DNA of 64,000 nt from contig NZ_CP115174.1 of assembly GCF_027625475.1 (NCBI RefSeq), forward strand, positions 3,197,001-3,261,000, written 5' to 3'. A program made the position numbers and the translations under genes. This document shows positions 29,425 to 39,900 of this stretch, piece by piece. Source of the stretch: Sphingomonas abietis. Lineage in GTDB: Bacteria > Pseudomonadota > Alphaproteobacteria > Sphingomonadales > Sphingomonadaceae. Positions within the stretch are counted from its first letter, which is position 1, and every line of letters starts with the position of its first letter. Under the pieces are notes generated by a model that was not told where the DNA came from, did no database searches, and was given only the letters and a program-made list of their open reading frames with translations.

Positions 29425-30540
29425 ATGTTCGGACGGACCAAGAAAATACGCTATGCCGTCGTCGGCGGGGGCCAGATTGCGCAACAGGCGTTCATGCCCG
29501 GCATCGGCCGTACCAACAATTCCGTACTGGCGGCATTGGTGACGGGTGACCCGGTGAAGGCCGATGCGCTTGCTGGCCTATACGCAATCAAATCCTGGAA
29601 ATATGAGGAATATGACGCGCTGCTGAGATCGGGCGAGATTGACGCCGTCTATGTCGCTACGCCGAATTTCCTGCATACGCCCTATGTATTGGCTGCGCTC
29701 GAGGCCGGTATCCACGTCCTCCTCGAAAAGCCGATGACGTCGAGCGTCGAAGATGCCGAGCAGATACTCGCCGCCCAGAAGAAGAGCGGCGCCAAGCTGA
29801 TGATCGCCTATCGCCTCCACCATGAACCGGGAACGGTCGAGATGATCACGCGTGCGCGCAACGGCGAATTTGGCGACCTGAGGGCGTTCACCGCGACCTT
29901 CGCCCAGAATGTCGCGGAAGAGAATTCGCGCGGCCACAATGGCTATTGGGGCGGCCCGGTCCCCGACATGGGCACCTATCCGCTCAATGCGGTACGTAAT
30001 CTGTTCGGCGAGGAGCCCATCGCCGTCTATGCGGTCGGCACGAAAACGGCTGGCCGGACCTTCAATTTCGATGACACCGTCGCGGTCACGCTGCGCTTCC
30101 CGGGCGACCGCCTGGCGCAATTCACGGTCAGCTATGCGACCGCGCCTGCCGAAAGCTTCACGCTGGTGGGAACGAAGGCCACAATCCATGCCGCCCCCTG
30201 CTTCATGTTCGGCCCGAAGATCGGCATTTCCTACACGGAAACCGACGGCGAAGGCAGCAAGACCCACAATTTCGATCCGGTCGAGCAGTTTGGCAACGAG
30301 ACGCAGTATTTCTCGGACTGCATCCTGAACGACCGTCATCCGGAGGCCGATGGCGAGGAAGGTCTGTTTGACCTGCGCGTGCTCGCCGCGATCGAGCGCG
30401 CTCTACAGACAGGCGAGACCGTGAAGCTCGATCCCGTCCGGCGCAGCCGTCATGTCCAGCCTGATCAAGCGCTCTCGCTCAAACCCGCCAAGGAGCCGAC
30501 CGAAGAGGAGATGATCAGCATCGTGCCTCAATCGGCCTGA
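29425..30540 (+). CDS. Gfo/Idh/MocA-family oxidoreductase
   Basis: A 371-residue NAD(P)-dependent sugar-type dehydrogenase. The Rossmann motif AVVGGGQIAQQAF is at ~12-24; VATPNFLHTPYV and the EKPM motif near residue 105 (LLEKPMTSS) mark the dinucleotide domain; GGPVPDMGTYPLNAVRNLFG is the usual catalytic-side segment. The start MFGRTKKIRY follows AGGAGCGGAGA; an upstream in-frame ATG is less likely. Substrate unknown; the closest resemblance by length is to glucose-fructose oxidoreductase-like enzymes without an export signal. Confidence 0.9.
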   Translation: MFGRTKKIRYAVVGGGQIAQQAFMPGIGRTNNSVLAALVTGDPVKADALAGLYAIKSWKYEEYDALLRSGEIDAVYVATPNFLHTPYVLAALEAGIHVLLEKPMTSSVEDAEQILAAQKKSGAKLMIAYRLHHEPGTVEMITRARNGEFGDLRAFTATFAQNVAEENSRGHNGYWGGPVPDMGTYPLNAVRNLFGEEPIAVYAVGTKTAGRTFNFDDTVAVTLRFPGDRLAQFTVSYATAPAESFTLVGTKATIHAAPCFMFGPKIGISYTETDGEGSKTHNFDPVEQFGNETQYFSDCILNDRHPEADGEEGLFDLRVLAAIERALQTGETVKLDPVRRSRHVQPDQALSLKPAKEPTEEEMISIVPQSA

Positions 30541-31464
30541 CCGATCCGGGGGGGGCGGCCAAGACCACATTGATCCTGGCTGCACTGTCCTGCCTGGCGC
30601 GTCCGTTCTATCGTCCCCACGGCCCCGCTCAGCCCCTCATCTGTCAGTCACGGCCGCTTCCACGCGTACCGCCAAATGTCTTGACCCGATCGAACGCAGC
30701 CAGCCGCTCGTGGGACATTCATGCCCTTTAAGCCGGCTGCCCCGAAGGATAGCTTCGGACATGAACCGTCATCCTTGGCAGCGTCTTCAACTTGACCCAA
30801 TGGCGCAAACTCCGCCGCAAGGGCCTTAGGGTCCGCTTTCCACCACAGCTGCACCAGTGGATCAGGCTCAAGGCGGGACCATCAAATTTCAGCTGAACTT
30901 GAGAGTCGGCAAAAAGGCCGCGCTGAGATTCCAATCAGCACCGAGCTGCCCCTTCCGCGCGACGATGGATGATGATGGATGACGTGCGCGGCCGCCATGC
31001 CGTGGCCGCACCCGGCAATGAGCGAAAGCTGGCTTGCCTTCGACGCGTCCGTCTCGAGCGCTTGGACGCGGTTCAGCACGCAGGCGCCCAGTCGCTGCCA
31101 ATACGCAGCAGCGAGCAGGCGAAAAAGATCGGGGGGTCGGCCACCCGCAATCAACCCGACACAGCGATGCGATTGAACACCAACGGAGCCGGAATGATGG
31201 CGCTTGACGGATCGCAGCAAAGTTCGTCGGCATGGATCGTCTGCGCCAATATCTCTCGCGCCGATACCGCGTCAAAAAGCGGTTCAAACCATGAGAGGTG
31301 CTCGGTCAGGATGGCGAAACCGGTCATAAGCGCTTGGCTCAGGCTCGTGCCATTACGATTCAAGCTTGATCATCGCGACTGCGCGATGACCTGCTTACGT
31401 GACATGCTCGCCATCAGTACCGGCTCCGGGATCCGGCAAGGCCAGCCTCACCACGGGCATCATT
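30541..31464. other. Gene-poor stretch, probably decayed sequence
   Basis: Open frames here are short, overlap each other in several frames and lack good ribosome sites. None translates to a domain I recognise. Two minus-strand frames (30882-31220 and 31151-31363) read partly protein-like but neither is supportable. The stretch may be decayed coding DNA. Confidence 0.4.
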
Positions 31465-32328
31465 TCATCGCGACGGGAAATGGACCGCGAGCCATTGGGC
31501 CACGGTTGCGGCCAACGCTACCCGGTGGTCATTGTAGCTATGGTCCGTCGTCATGTGGACGACCGTCGGCTTCGGGCCGCCCGCCGCGACGATCGAGCGG
31601 GCCGCGGCTTCGCCCAACGGCGCCAGACCATCGTCGGAGGTGAGCACCAGCACCGGCCGGCCGGCCAGCTGCGCCGCACGCTCGGTCCAGTTCCACGCCG
31701 CGCCATGCGCTGCCGCGTCCGCCGTCAACGCCTCGACGCTCGCATTGGTGTAGCTCGCCTCATCGGCGAAATCGGCACGCTTGTCCGCGGTCCAACTATC
31801 GGCCTCGGCGCTCTTGGCCATGTCAGCGGCCGAGATCAGAACATAGCCGGCGAGCGCCTTGTCGTCGCCGAGCATCAGCGTGTCGAACCCGCCCATGCTG
31901 TGACCAAGCGCCACGATGCGTGTGGGGTCAACACCGTAAGCCGCTGCCGCCGGCGAGCGCAGCCAGGCGATGGCCGCATGCGCATCTTCCACGGTATGGC
32001 TGAAGCTGAACTGCCCGGGCGCGCCCCACACGCCGCGGTAATGGATTGCGAGCACATTCCAGCCGGCACGCTGCAACACCCGCGCCAGATCGAGATTGAG
32101 CTCGGTCCCCGGAAAGCCATGGAGCAGCAACACTGTCGGGTGGATGCCCGCGCCTGCCGCAACGAACAGCCGTGCAGCGACCTGGACACCGCCCGTCGCA
32201 TAGCGGACCTGTTCGAGCCTTGCCGGATGTGCCGCATCGCGCGGCGGATCCGTCGCGAGAGCGGCAGGAAGAGTCTGGGCACCGACCGGAGCCGTCAGGG
32301 CTATCGCTGCAAGAAGGATAAAACGCAT
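31465..32328 (-). CDS. Exported alpha/beta hydrolase
   Basis: A 287-residue serine hydrolase with a signal peptide (MRFILLAAIALTAPVGAQ). The oxyanion segment LLLHGFPGTE, nucleophile elbow ALGHSMGGFD near residue 143, acid in VLTSDDGLAP and His in TTDHSYNDHR give a complete triad in standard order. It resembles periplasmic esterase/dienelactone-hydrolase-like proteins; substrate unknown. Neighbours give no clue. Confidence 0.86.
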   Translation of the reverse strand: MRFILLAAIALTAPVGAQTLPAALATDPPRDAAHPARLEQVRYATGGVQVAARLFVAAGAGIHPTVLLLHGFPGTELNLDLARVLQRAGWNVLAIHYRGVWGAPGQFSFSHTVEDAHAAIAWLRSPAAAAYGVDPTRIVALGHSMGGFDTLMLGDDKALAGYVLISAADMAKSAEADSWTADKRADFADEASYTNASVEALTADAAAHGAAWNWTERAAQLAGRPVLVLTSDDGLAPLGEAAARSIVAAGGPKPTVVHMTTDHSYNDHRVALAATVAQWLAVHFPSR

Positions 32329-32513
32329 GGCTCCACTCCGGATGGTGAGACTGGGACAACAGCTATCGGTTCAAACCTTGGGTATCGATCGATTTCATAC
32401 GGAAAATTGAGCCCGTCCCCCTGCGTTTCCGCGATATCTTTCACTCCGTCGGCGTGGCGATCGATGCCGTCCATCGAAAAACCGATGATTTCGGCCCTGA
32501 TTCCAGTGCGAGA

Positions 32514-33326
32514 TCACCGTCCGGCGCGAAGGAGTGCCAGGCCAAGCCGCAGCACGGCAAGCCAGTTCCCTGGTTTCGCCCTGTCCAATCCCACGAACAT
32601 TCTGGAAACCCGGACAAGCTGCTCCGCCGGATAATCATCGGGGAGCTTCGCGAGAATCCTCGACGCCCTATCCCGGCCTTGTGGCGCTTTCGCTCGATCG
32701 GCGCGCTGGAGCAGCAGCGGCAGCTCGTCACAGGTCGGGTCTGTACAGTAAGCGGGCTGCCCCGGTTGCTGGCGCCACGATTCCGACAAGGGACCGGCAT
32801 CGACGGCGCTGAATCCCAGCCGCTCGACGATCGCCATGATCGCTGCCCGCGCCTTTGGATCGTCACCCGCCACCGGCAATGCGATGCGGCATGGATCCCC
32901 TTCGGGCCTGCCGCTCGACGCCAGCAACGATGCGATGATGTTGTTGAACGCCTTGATGACGGCGACGCCCAGAGTCCGGGATACCCACTGGGATTCGATG
33001 AGGCCGGCATCGATCTCCGCGATGGCCCCGTCCCGCAGCGGATAGTAATTGCCCGCGTCCACCACGATCGCGCCCTTCGGAAGGGATGCGATGACGGTCT
33101 TCGGCAGGTCGCCGATGCGTGCCATCGGGATGGCGATCATGAGCACGTCCACGTCCAGCGCAATGTCGGCGATTGCGACCGCCTCGGCGCCGGTCCTCTG
33201 CGCGAATGCGCCGAGGCTGTCCGGCCCTCGGGAGTTGGCGACCTTGACCCTATGCCCGGTCTCGACGAGCCGGGATGCAAGCGACTCCCCGACATGCCCT
33301 GCGCCTATGATCCCGACATTCCGCAT
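32514..33326 (-). CDS. F420-NADP oxidoreductase-like NAD(P)-binding protein
   Basis: A 270-residue protein with an N-terminal Rossmann fold (VGIIGAGHVGESLASRLVETGH), VLMIAIPMARIGDLP and VVDAGNYYPLRDG, the layout of the F420-dependent NADP reductase/6-phosphogluconate-dehydrogenase-like family. AFNNIIASLLASSG and ALPVAGDDPKARA match related reductases. It is probably an NADPH-dependent reductase; F420 use is not implied. It is divergent from the HxlR regulator, which is its likely controller. Confidence 0.82.
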   Translation of the reverse strand: MRNVGIIGAGHVGESLASRLVETGHRVKVANSRGPDSLGAFAQRTGAEAVAIADIALDVDVLMIAIPMARIGDLPKTVIASLPKGAIVVDAGNYYPLRDGAIAEIDAGLIESQWVSRTLGVAVIKAFNNIIASLLASSGRPEGDPCRIALPVAGDDPKARAAIMAIVERLGFSAVDAGPLSESWRQQPGQPAYCTDPTCDELPLLLQRADRAKAPQGRDRASRILAKLPDDYPAEQLVRVSRMFVGLDRAKPGNWLAVLRLGLALLRAGR

Positions 33327-33340
33327 ATTGGTTCCTATAT

Positions 33341-33358
33341 GTAACCATCGATGGTAAC
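33341..33358. promoter_or_regulatory. Palindromic operator candidate between HxlR and reductase genes
   Basis: GTAACCATCGATGGTAAC is an imperfect 18-bp palindrome with a perfect 12-bp core (ACCATCGATGGT). It lies 15 bp upstream of the reductase start in the 101-bp divergent gap. A GGTTAC half-site lies again at 33409-33414. HxlR-type regulators usually bind such palindromes in their own divergent gap; the assignment is inference. Confidence 0.5.
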
Positions 33359-33427
33359 GAAGCTATACCGGGGAGCCGGTCGCACAAGACGGCACCTGCC
33401 TGTGCCTCGGTTACAAGGAGGGAACCC

Positions 33428-33832
33428 ATGCCGACGCCGACGGAGGAGCATGGCGGGGAATCCCCCCGCGGCATCGGCACATTGTCCTGCGCGCCACATG
33501 ACACACTGACGCATCTCGGCGACAAATGGACGATCCTGGTGCTGTTGCTCTTGGCGCAGTCGCCAGGCAATCGCCTCAGATTCTCCGCGCTCAAGCGGGG
33601 CGTGACGGGCATTTCCCAACGGATGCTCACGCTGACGCTGCGGATGCTGGAGCGCAACGGCTTGGTGGTCCGTCATTATTTCGCCGAAGTGCCCCCTCGG
33701 GTCGAATATGAGCTGAGCGACTTGGGGCAAGGCATGCTCCCGCCGCTGCATTTCTTCGCCAAGTGGATCGGCGAAAACTGGCACGCCATGGAGGCGGCAC
33801 GAACCGCCTACGACGCACGATCGGAGACCTGA
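33428..33832 (+). CDS. HxlR-family transcriptional regulator
   Basis: A 134-residue winged-helix regulator. HLGDKWTILVLLLLAQSPGNRLRFSALKR and GISQRMLTLTLRMLERNGLVVRHYF give the HxlR DNA-binding core, and PPRVEYELSDLGQGMLPPL is the family's late signature. There is no conserved cysteine in the HxlR sensing position that I can assign (one Cys at ~21). GGAGGGAA lies before the ATG. Divergent from the reductase gene. Confidence 0.93.
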   Translation: MPTPTEEHGGESPRGIGTLSCAPHDTLTHLGDKWTILVLLLLAQSPGNRLRFSALKRGVTGISQRMLTLTLRMLERNGLVVRHYFAEVPPRVEYELSDLGQGMLPPLHFFAKWIGENWHAMEAARTAYDARSET

Positions 33833-34087
33833 CGGAATTATTCTCACCGCAGCAGGCATCTGTCCGCGATCATATTCTCGTGATCGTGCGTGCAGACGGG
33901 CTTGATCCTGTCACGTCCCACAGCATGCCTATCGGCGGTCGCATCGGAAAGATGCGGCGTGGCCAGCCTGGAAATGGGCGCGGGAGTCGGATCATCCGGC
34001 AGGCGCCGGCTGAGCTTCGCCCCGTTCATAAAGGAACCGGCCGGCATAGGACACGACAAGCATTGCCAAATCGGGTAGGACGGCATC

Positions 34088-34423
34088 GTGCATAAGATGC
34101 TCACGCTCTTCCTCGGCTTCCTGCTCGCCATCTCGGCGAGCGGACAGGCGACGGCACATGCGCGCGAATCCTTCGCGCCGATCGAGACGACCCAGGCGGC
34201 CGATAGCGGCCATTGGGCGGGCGACGGCGACGAAGTGCCGGCGGATGCGGACAAGGGATATCCGCATCATCATGCCAGCTGCCATGACCATAATGTAGGA
34301 TTTCCGGCGACCGCAGGGCGGTTGCCGCTCGATGAGCGCGCCGCTCAGACACCGGCGAGCCTTCGCCCGACGACACTCGCGACGGCCGATCCAGCCGAGT
34401 TGCTTCGCCCGCCCCGGGCCTGA
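34088..34423 (+). CDS. Small exported His-rich protein heading the metal-efflux operon
   Basis: A 111-residue protein with a signal peptide (MLTLFLGFLLAISASGQATA). The mature part has a compact metal-ligand cluster, YPHHHASCHDHN, around residue 60. It lies 62 bp upstream of the CzcC-like gene in the same direction. Small His-rich periplasmic proteins at the head of RND metal-efflux operons are known to bind metal; that role is inferred here. I cannot assign a named family. Confidence 0.65.
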   Translation: MHKMLTLFLGFLLAISASGQATAHARESFAPIETTQAADSGHWAGDGDEVPADADKGYPHHHASCHDHNVGFPATAGRLPLDERAAQTPASLRPTTLATADPAELLRPPRA

Positions 34424-34485
34424 CGCACGCATCCCGCCGCCGGCACCAGCCGCGCGGCTGATCCCTACGTCAGGAGCATAACATC

Positions 34486-35751
34486 ATGCATCGCGTGATC
34501 GCGGCCGTTCTGGCCGTGACCGCTTGCGCCTCGACGGCGCAGGCACAGACTTCCGATGGTCCACCAGACGGACCAATCCTCACGCTCGCTCAAGCGATCG
34601 AACGCGCGCGCGCCAGTGCTCCGTCACTGGACGCCGCCCACGCCGGCATCCGCGCGGCCGACGCCGGGCGGCGTGTCGCCGGCCTGCGGCCCAATCCGAC
34701 TGCGAGTGCGGACATCGAAAATGTCGGAGGATCCCGGGCCTATCATGGGATCGAAGCCCCCAAGCAGACGGTCGCAATCGGTTTGCCGCTCGAACTTGGC
34801 GGCAAGCGCCCGGCCCGGATCGCGGTGGCGGAATCGCAGCGAGGACGGGCCGGCCTCGACCAGGCGCTCGCCGAGGCAGAGCTGCGGGAAAGCGTGACCG
34901 ACGCCTATGTCGAAACCATCGCCGCGGAGCGCCGCCTTGGCGCTTCCCGCGAACAGGCGCGCATCGCGGGCGAGACGGTTCATGGCGCCCAGGCCCGTGT
35001 CGAAGCCGGCAAGGCTTCGCCATTGGAGCGCCAGCGTGCCGACGTCCTGCACATCGCCGCCGATGCCGACGTCCAAAAGTCGGCGCGCCTCGCGACGCTG
35101 GCACGCGCCAACCTCGAACGGCGGCTCGGCCAGCCGATAGCCGGTCGGCTCGATCAGGCATGGTTCGAGCGCATCGAGGCTTATGGTCCGGTACGGCTGC
35201 CGGATGGCATGGCGAGCCTACCGGTCGCGGCGGCAACGGCCGATCGGCGCACTGCCGAGGCACTGCTTCGGCTGGCCCGCGCCCAGCGCATCCCCGACGT
35301 CACGGTCAGCACGGGCGTCCGGCGGCTTCCTGCCACCAACAGCGTCGCGGCGATATTCGGGGTCTCGGTTCCGCTGCCGCTCTTCAACAGCGGCTCGGCG
35401 GCGATCGAGCAGGCCACGGCAGAACGCGACAAGGCGGACGCCCAGCGTCGCAGCGCGATGCTCGATACCGAGCGACAGATCGCGCAGGCGCAGGCCGAAC
35501 TCGCCAATGCGCAGGCCGCCGCCACCACGGCGGTCGGGCCAGCCCTCGCGGCGGCCCTAGAAGCCGCGCGGATTGCGCGTATCGGTTATCGCGAAGGCAA
35601 GTTCGCGCAGCTCGACCTGCTCGACGCGGAACGCAGTCTCTCGGAGACGCGAACGACCGCGATCGACGCGCTCGCCGCCTATCACCGCGCGCAGGCACGC
35701 CTCGAACGGCTCGCTGCCACCCTGCCCTCGTCTAGGGAGGACGATCGATGA
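34486..35751 (+). CDS. CzcC-like outer-membrane efflux protein
   Basis: A 421-residue TolC-family protein, the outer-membrane channel of a tripartite metal-efflux pump. A signal peptide (VIAAVLAVTACASTAQAQ) is followed by two long Ala-rich helical repeats; LTLAQAIERARASAPSL and the matching second half with FGVSVPLPLFNSG are typical of the OEP repeat. It overlaps the adaptor gene by ATGA. Confidence 0.9.
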   Translation: MHRVIAAVLAVTACASTAQAQTSDGPPDGPILTLAQAIERARASAPSLDAAHAGIRAADAGRRVAGLRPNPTASADIENVGGSRAYHGIEAPKQTVAIGLPLELGGKRPARIAVAESQRGRAGLDQALAEAELRESVTDAYVETIAAERRLGASREQARIAGETVHGAQARVEAGKASPLERQRADVLHIAADADVQKSARLATLARANLERRLGQPIAGRLDQAWFERIEAYGPVRLPDGMASLPVAAATADRRTAEALLRLARAQRIPDVTVSTGVRRLPATNSVAAIFGVSVPLPLFNSGSAAIEQATAERDKADAQRRSAMLDTERQIAQAQAELANAQAAATTAVGPALAAALEAARIARIGYREGKFAQLDLLDAERSLSETRTTAIDALAAYHRAQARLERLAATLPSSREDDR

Positions 35752-36902
35752 ATCCCCTTTTGCTGCGAGCCCTCGTGCCCGCCACCATCGCGCTGGCATT
35801 GGCTGGCTGCGGACGTTCGCCCACCACTCACGACACAACGGAAACGCAAGCGGGCGGCGACGAGAAGACGTCGCCTGACGAGGCGCAGACCGCCATTCTA
35901 TCCGCCCAGCAAATTGCCGATGCCGGCATCGAAGTGACCCGGCCCACCGTCGGCGGCGTCGCTGGCGCCATCGAACTGCCGGCAACGATCGAGGGCGATC
36001 CGCAGGGCGTGCAGGTCGTGTCGGCGCCGATCGGCGGGCGCCTCGTGTCGCTGACCCGCAATCTGGGCCAGCCCGTTGGCCGTGGCGACACGCTCGCGGT
36101 GATCGAGAGCCGCGAGGCCGCCTCGCTCAACGCCGAAGTCGAAGCAGCCCGCGCGAGATTCGCGCTCGCCCGCTCGAATCTGCAGCGCGAGCAGCGCCTG
36201 TTCGCCGAACGGGTGTCGCCAGAACAGGATCTCGTCGCCGCTCGCACGGCCGCGATGGAGGCCAGCATCGCGCTTCGCCTCGCGCGTCAGCAGCTGTCCG
36301 CCACCGGCGGACAGGGGGGCGCGCTCAACCGGATCGCAGTCCGCGCGCCCTTAACCGGCCAGGTCATTGCCCGGTCGGCGACGCTCGGCCAGCAGATCGC
36401 GGCTGACGCCGAACTGTTCCGCGTCGCCAATCTCGCCACGGTGTCGGTGACGATGTCGCTGGTGCCGGCCGATGCCGGGCGGGTGAAGCCCGGAGCCCGT
36501 GTGGAGGTGACGTCCGCCGGCCGCCGGCGGGACGGCCTCGTCACTTTCGTCTCGCCGATCCTGGATGAGACCACCCGCTTGGTGCCGGTGATCGCGCGCA
36601 TCGACAATGCCGATGGCGCCTGGCGTGTCGGCGAGAATGTCGGGGTCTCGGTGCTGCTCCCCGCCACCGGCAACCGCAGCGTCGCAGTGCCATCGGCCGC
36701 CGTGCAGATGATCGGCGACAAGCCCCATGTGTTCGTGCGGACGCCGACCGGCTTCAGGGCGACCGCCGTGACCCTCGGGCGCACCCATGGCGGATCGATC
36801 ACGGTCATTTCCGGCCTGACCGGCGACGAGCGGATCGCGTCGACCAACTCGTTCACGCTCAAGGCCGAACTCGGCAAGAGCGACGCGCAGGACGAGGATT
36901 GA
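35748..36902 (+). CDS. CzcB-like RND periplasmic adaptor (lipoprotein)
   Basis: A 384-residue membrane-fusion protein. The lipobox LALAGCGRS at ~17-25 predicts a lipid-anchored protein. The barrel-sandwich halves are GGRLVSLTRNLGQPVGRGDTL and IAVRAPLTGQVIARSATLG, flanking an Ala-rich helical hairpin. The C-terminal part (after ~270) has the usual beta-barrel and membrane-proximal domain. It lies 3 bp before the pump gene. Confidence 0.92.
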   Translation: MNPLLLRALVPATIALALAGCGRSPTTHDTTETQAGGDEKTSPDEAQTAILSAQQIADAGIEVTRPTVGGVAGAIELPATIEGDPQGVQVVSAPIGGRLVSLTRNLGQPVGRGDTLAVIESREAASLNAEVEAARARFALARSNLQREQRLFAERVSPEQDLVAARTAAMEASIALRLARQQLSATGGQGGALNRIAVRAPLTGQVIARSATLGQQIAADAELFRVANLATVSVTMSLVPADAGRVKPGARVEVTSAGRRRDGLVTFVSPILDETTRLVPVIARIDNADGAWRVGENVGVSVLLPATGNRSVAVPSAAVQMIGDKPHVFVRTPTGFRATAVTLGRTHGGSITVISGLTGDERIASTNSFTLKAELGKSDAQDED

Positions 36903-36905
36903 ACC

Positions 36906-39900
36906 ATGCTCGCCCGCATCGTCACCGTCGCCGTCGAAAAGCGCTGGCTTGTGCTGCTGTTGACCATCGCAGCGGCGCTCGTCGGCGTCTTCGCCATCCA
37001 GCGTCTGCCCATCGACGCCGTTCCGGACATCACCAACAACCAGGTCCAGATCAACGTCGTTGCGCCAGCGCTGTCCCCCGACCAGATCGAGAAGCAGGTC
37101 GCCTTCACGGTGGAGACCGCGCTCGCCGGCATCCCGGGCCTTGAATACACCCGCTCGCTCAGCCGGAACGGATTCGCGCAGATTACCGCCGTCTTCGCCG
37201 AGAGCACCGATGTCTATTTCGCGCGCCAGCAGGTCGCCGAACGGTTGCGGACGGTGGAGGACAGCCTGCCCGACGGCGCAAATCCAGAGATGGGACCGAT
37301 CGCTACCGGGCTTGGCGACATCTTCATGTGGACGATCGAGTTTCGCGAGCTCGGCAAGGACCACCATCTGGTCGGCGAGCCTGGCCTCCAGAAGGATGGC
37401 AGCTACATCACCCCCGAGGGCGATCACCTCATCAGCGAGGCGGACAAGGCGACCTATCTGCGCACCGTTCAGGACTGGATCGTCACGCCCCAGCTCAAGG
37501 GCACGCCAGGCCTCGCCGGCGTCGACAGCCTCGGCGGCTACACCAAGCAGTATCTCGTGATGCCCGACATCCAGCGCATGGCCGCCATGCACATCACGCT
37601 GCAGGATCTCGCGACGGCCCTTGAGCGCAACAACACCAGCGCGGGTGCCGGGGTCGTGGATCGCAACGGCGAAGGCCTCGCAGTCCGGGCCGATGGCCGC
37701 ATCCGTAACATCGACGAGCTGGTGCGTACCGTGATCGCCACGCGTGCGAGCGTGCCGGTCCTGCTCAGCCAGATCGCGACCGTCCGCACCGGCCAAGCGC
37801 TGCGGATGGGGTCCGCATCCGAGAATGGCCGCGAGGTCGTCGTCGGCACTGCCGTGATGCGGATCGGCGAGAATAGCCGCACGGTCTCGACCGGCGTCGG
37901 CAAGCGACTGATCGAGATCGGGCGGGCGCTGCCCGTCGACGTCGTGGTCAAGCCGGTGCTCAACCGTACCGAGCTCGTCAACGCGACGATCACGACCGTC
38001 GCACGCAATCTCGCCGAGGGCGCGGTGCTCGTCATCGTCGTGCTCTTCGTCCTGCTCGGCAATGTCCGCGCAGCCCTGATCGCGGCGCTGGTGATCCCGA
38101 TCGCGATGCTGCTCACCAGCATCGGCATGCTCAGGGCCGGCGTGTCCGCGAACCTGATGAGCCTTGGCGCGCTGGACTTCGGCCTGATCGTGGATGGCGC
38201 GGTGATCATCGTCGAGAATTGCCTGCGCCGTCTCGGCGACGCCCAGCATGGTCGCGAAGCGCCCCTGCCCCTTCAGGATCGGCTCGCCATCGTGGCGGCG
38301 TCGGCCCGCGAGATGATCCGTCCCTCGGTCTATGGTCAGGCGATCATCATCCTCGTCTATGCGCCTTTGCTCACCTTCTCGGGCGTCGAGGGCAAGATGT
38401 TTGAGCCGATGGCACTTACCGTCATCATCGCGCTGGTCTTCGCCTTCATCCTGTCGATGACCTTCGTACCCGCGGCGATCGCGGTGGGGCTCGGCGCGTC
38501 GGTCGACGAGACGGAGAGTCGTATCCTGGCATGGCTGCGGCGACGCTATGAACCGGGGCTCGATACGGCCATGGGCCGCCCGCGTGCCACGCTCGGTATG
38601 GCCGTGGGCGCGTTGGCGCTGGCCGGTGTCGCCTTTACGACCCTGGGTCAGGAATTCTTGCCCCAGCTCGACGAGGGCAACATCCTTGTCCAGGCGGTTC
38701 GCATTCCGGGCACGTCGGTCGATCAAAGCCAGGCCATGCAGTTCCAGGTCGAAAAGATGCTCGCCCGCCAGCCCGAGGTGCGCTTCGCCTTTTCGCGAAC
38801 CGGCACGTCCGAGATTGCCAGCGATCCGATGCCGCCAAACGCGACGGACACCTTCGTCATCCTCAAGCCCAGGGCGGATTGGCCCGTTCCAGGCCTGAGC
38901 AAGGAGGAGCTCGTGGCGCGGATCGAGACGCGACTGAAGACATTGCCCGGCAATGCCTATGAGATCACCCAGCCGATCCAGATGCGCTTCAACGAGCTGA
39001 TCGCGGGCGTGCGCGGCGACATCGCCGTGAACGTGTTCGGCGACGATTTCGGCGGCATGAACGCGGCCGCCGATCGCATCGCGGATATCCTGCGCAAGAC
39101 GCGCGGCGCGGTAGACGTCCGTGTCGAGCAGACCGAAGGCTTGCCGATGCTCGACATCCGGCCGAACCGCGTGGCGATGTCGCGGATCGGGGTGTCCGCC
39201 GGCGATGTGCAGGACACCGTCGCCGCGGCGATCGGTGGCCGTGAGGCCGGCGTCATCTTCGAAGGGGATCGCCGTTTCCCGGTCGTGATCCGCCTGTCCG
39301 AGGCTGCCCGGTCGGACCTGACCCAGGTCGCGCAGATCCCGGTGCCGACGGCCGCCGGCGGCTTCGTGCCGCTGTCCACCGTCGCGGACATCAACGTCGC
39401 CGACGGTCTGAACCAGATCAGCCGGGAGAATGGAAAGCGCCGCGTCGTGGTCCAGGCCAATGTCCGGGATCGGGACGTCGCCGGCGTGGTCGCCGATGCC
39501 AGGGCCGCGATCGATGCCCAGCTAAAGATGCCGCCCGGCACCTACATGGAATGGAGTGGGCAGGCCGAAAATCTCGCATCGGCCCGCAACCGGCTGGCGA
39601 TCGTCGTGCCCCTGTGCTTCGCCGTCATCATGCTGCTGCTCTATGGCGCGCTCGGCTCCGTGCGTGACGCGATCATCGTGTTCACCGGGGTGCCGCTAGC
39701 GCTGGTCGGCGGGGTGCTCGCGCTGTTCCTGCGCGGCATGCCCTTCTCCGTCTCGGCGGCAGTCGGGTTGATCGCGCTGTCCGGCATCGCGGTCCTGAAC
39801 GGCCTCGTCATGGTGACTTCGATCCATGATCTGTTGTCGACGGGAATGGATCGTGCTCGCGCGGCACGCGAAGGGGCGCTCGCCAGGCTCCGCCCTGTCG

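Noticed and set aside
36351..38726. 791-codon open frame antisense to the metal-pump genes
   Set aside because: It mirrors the adaptor and pump genes; composition (Asp/Arg/His-rich) is that of a reverse-strand shadow in high-GC DNA.
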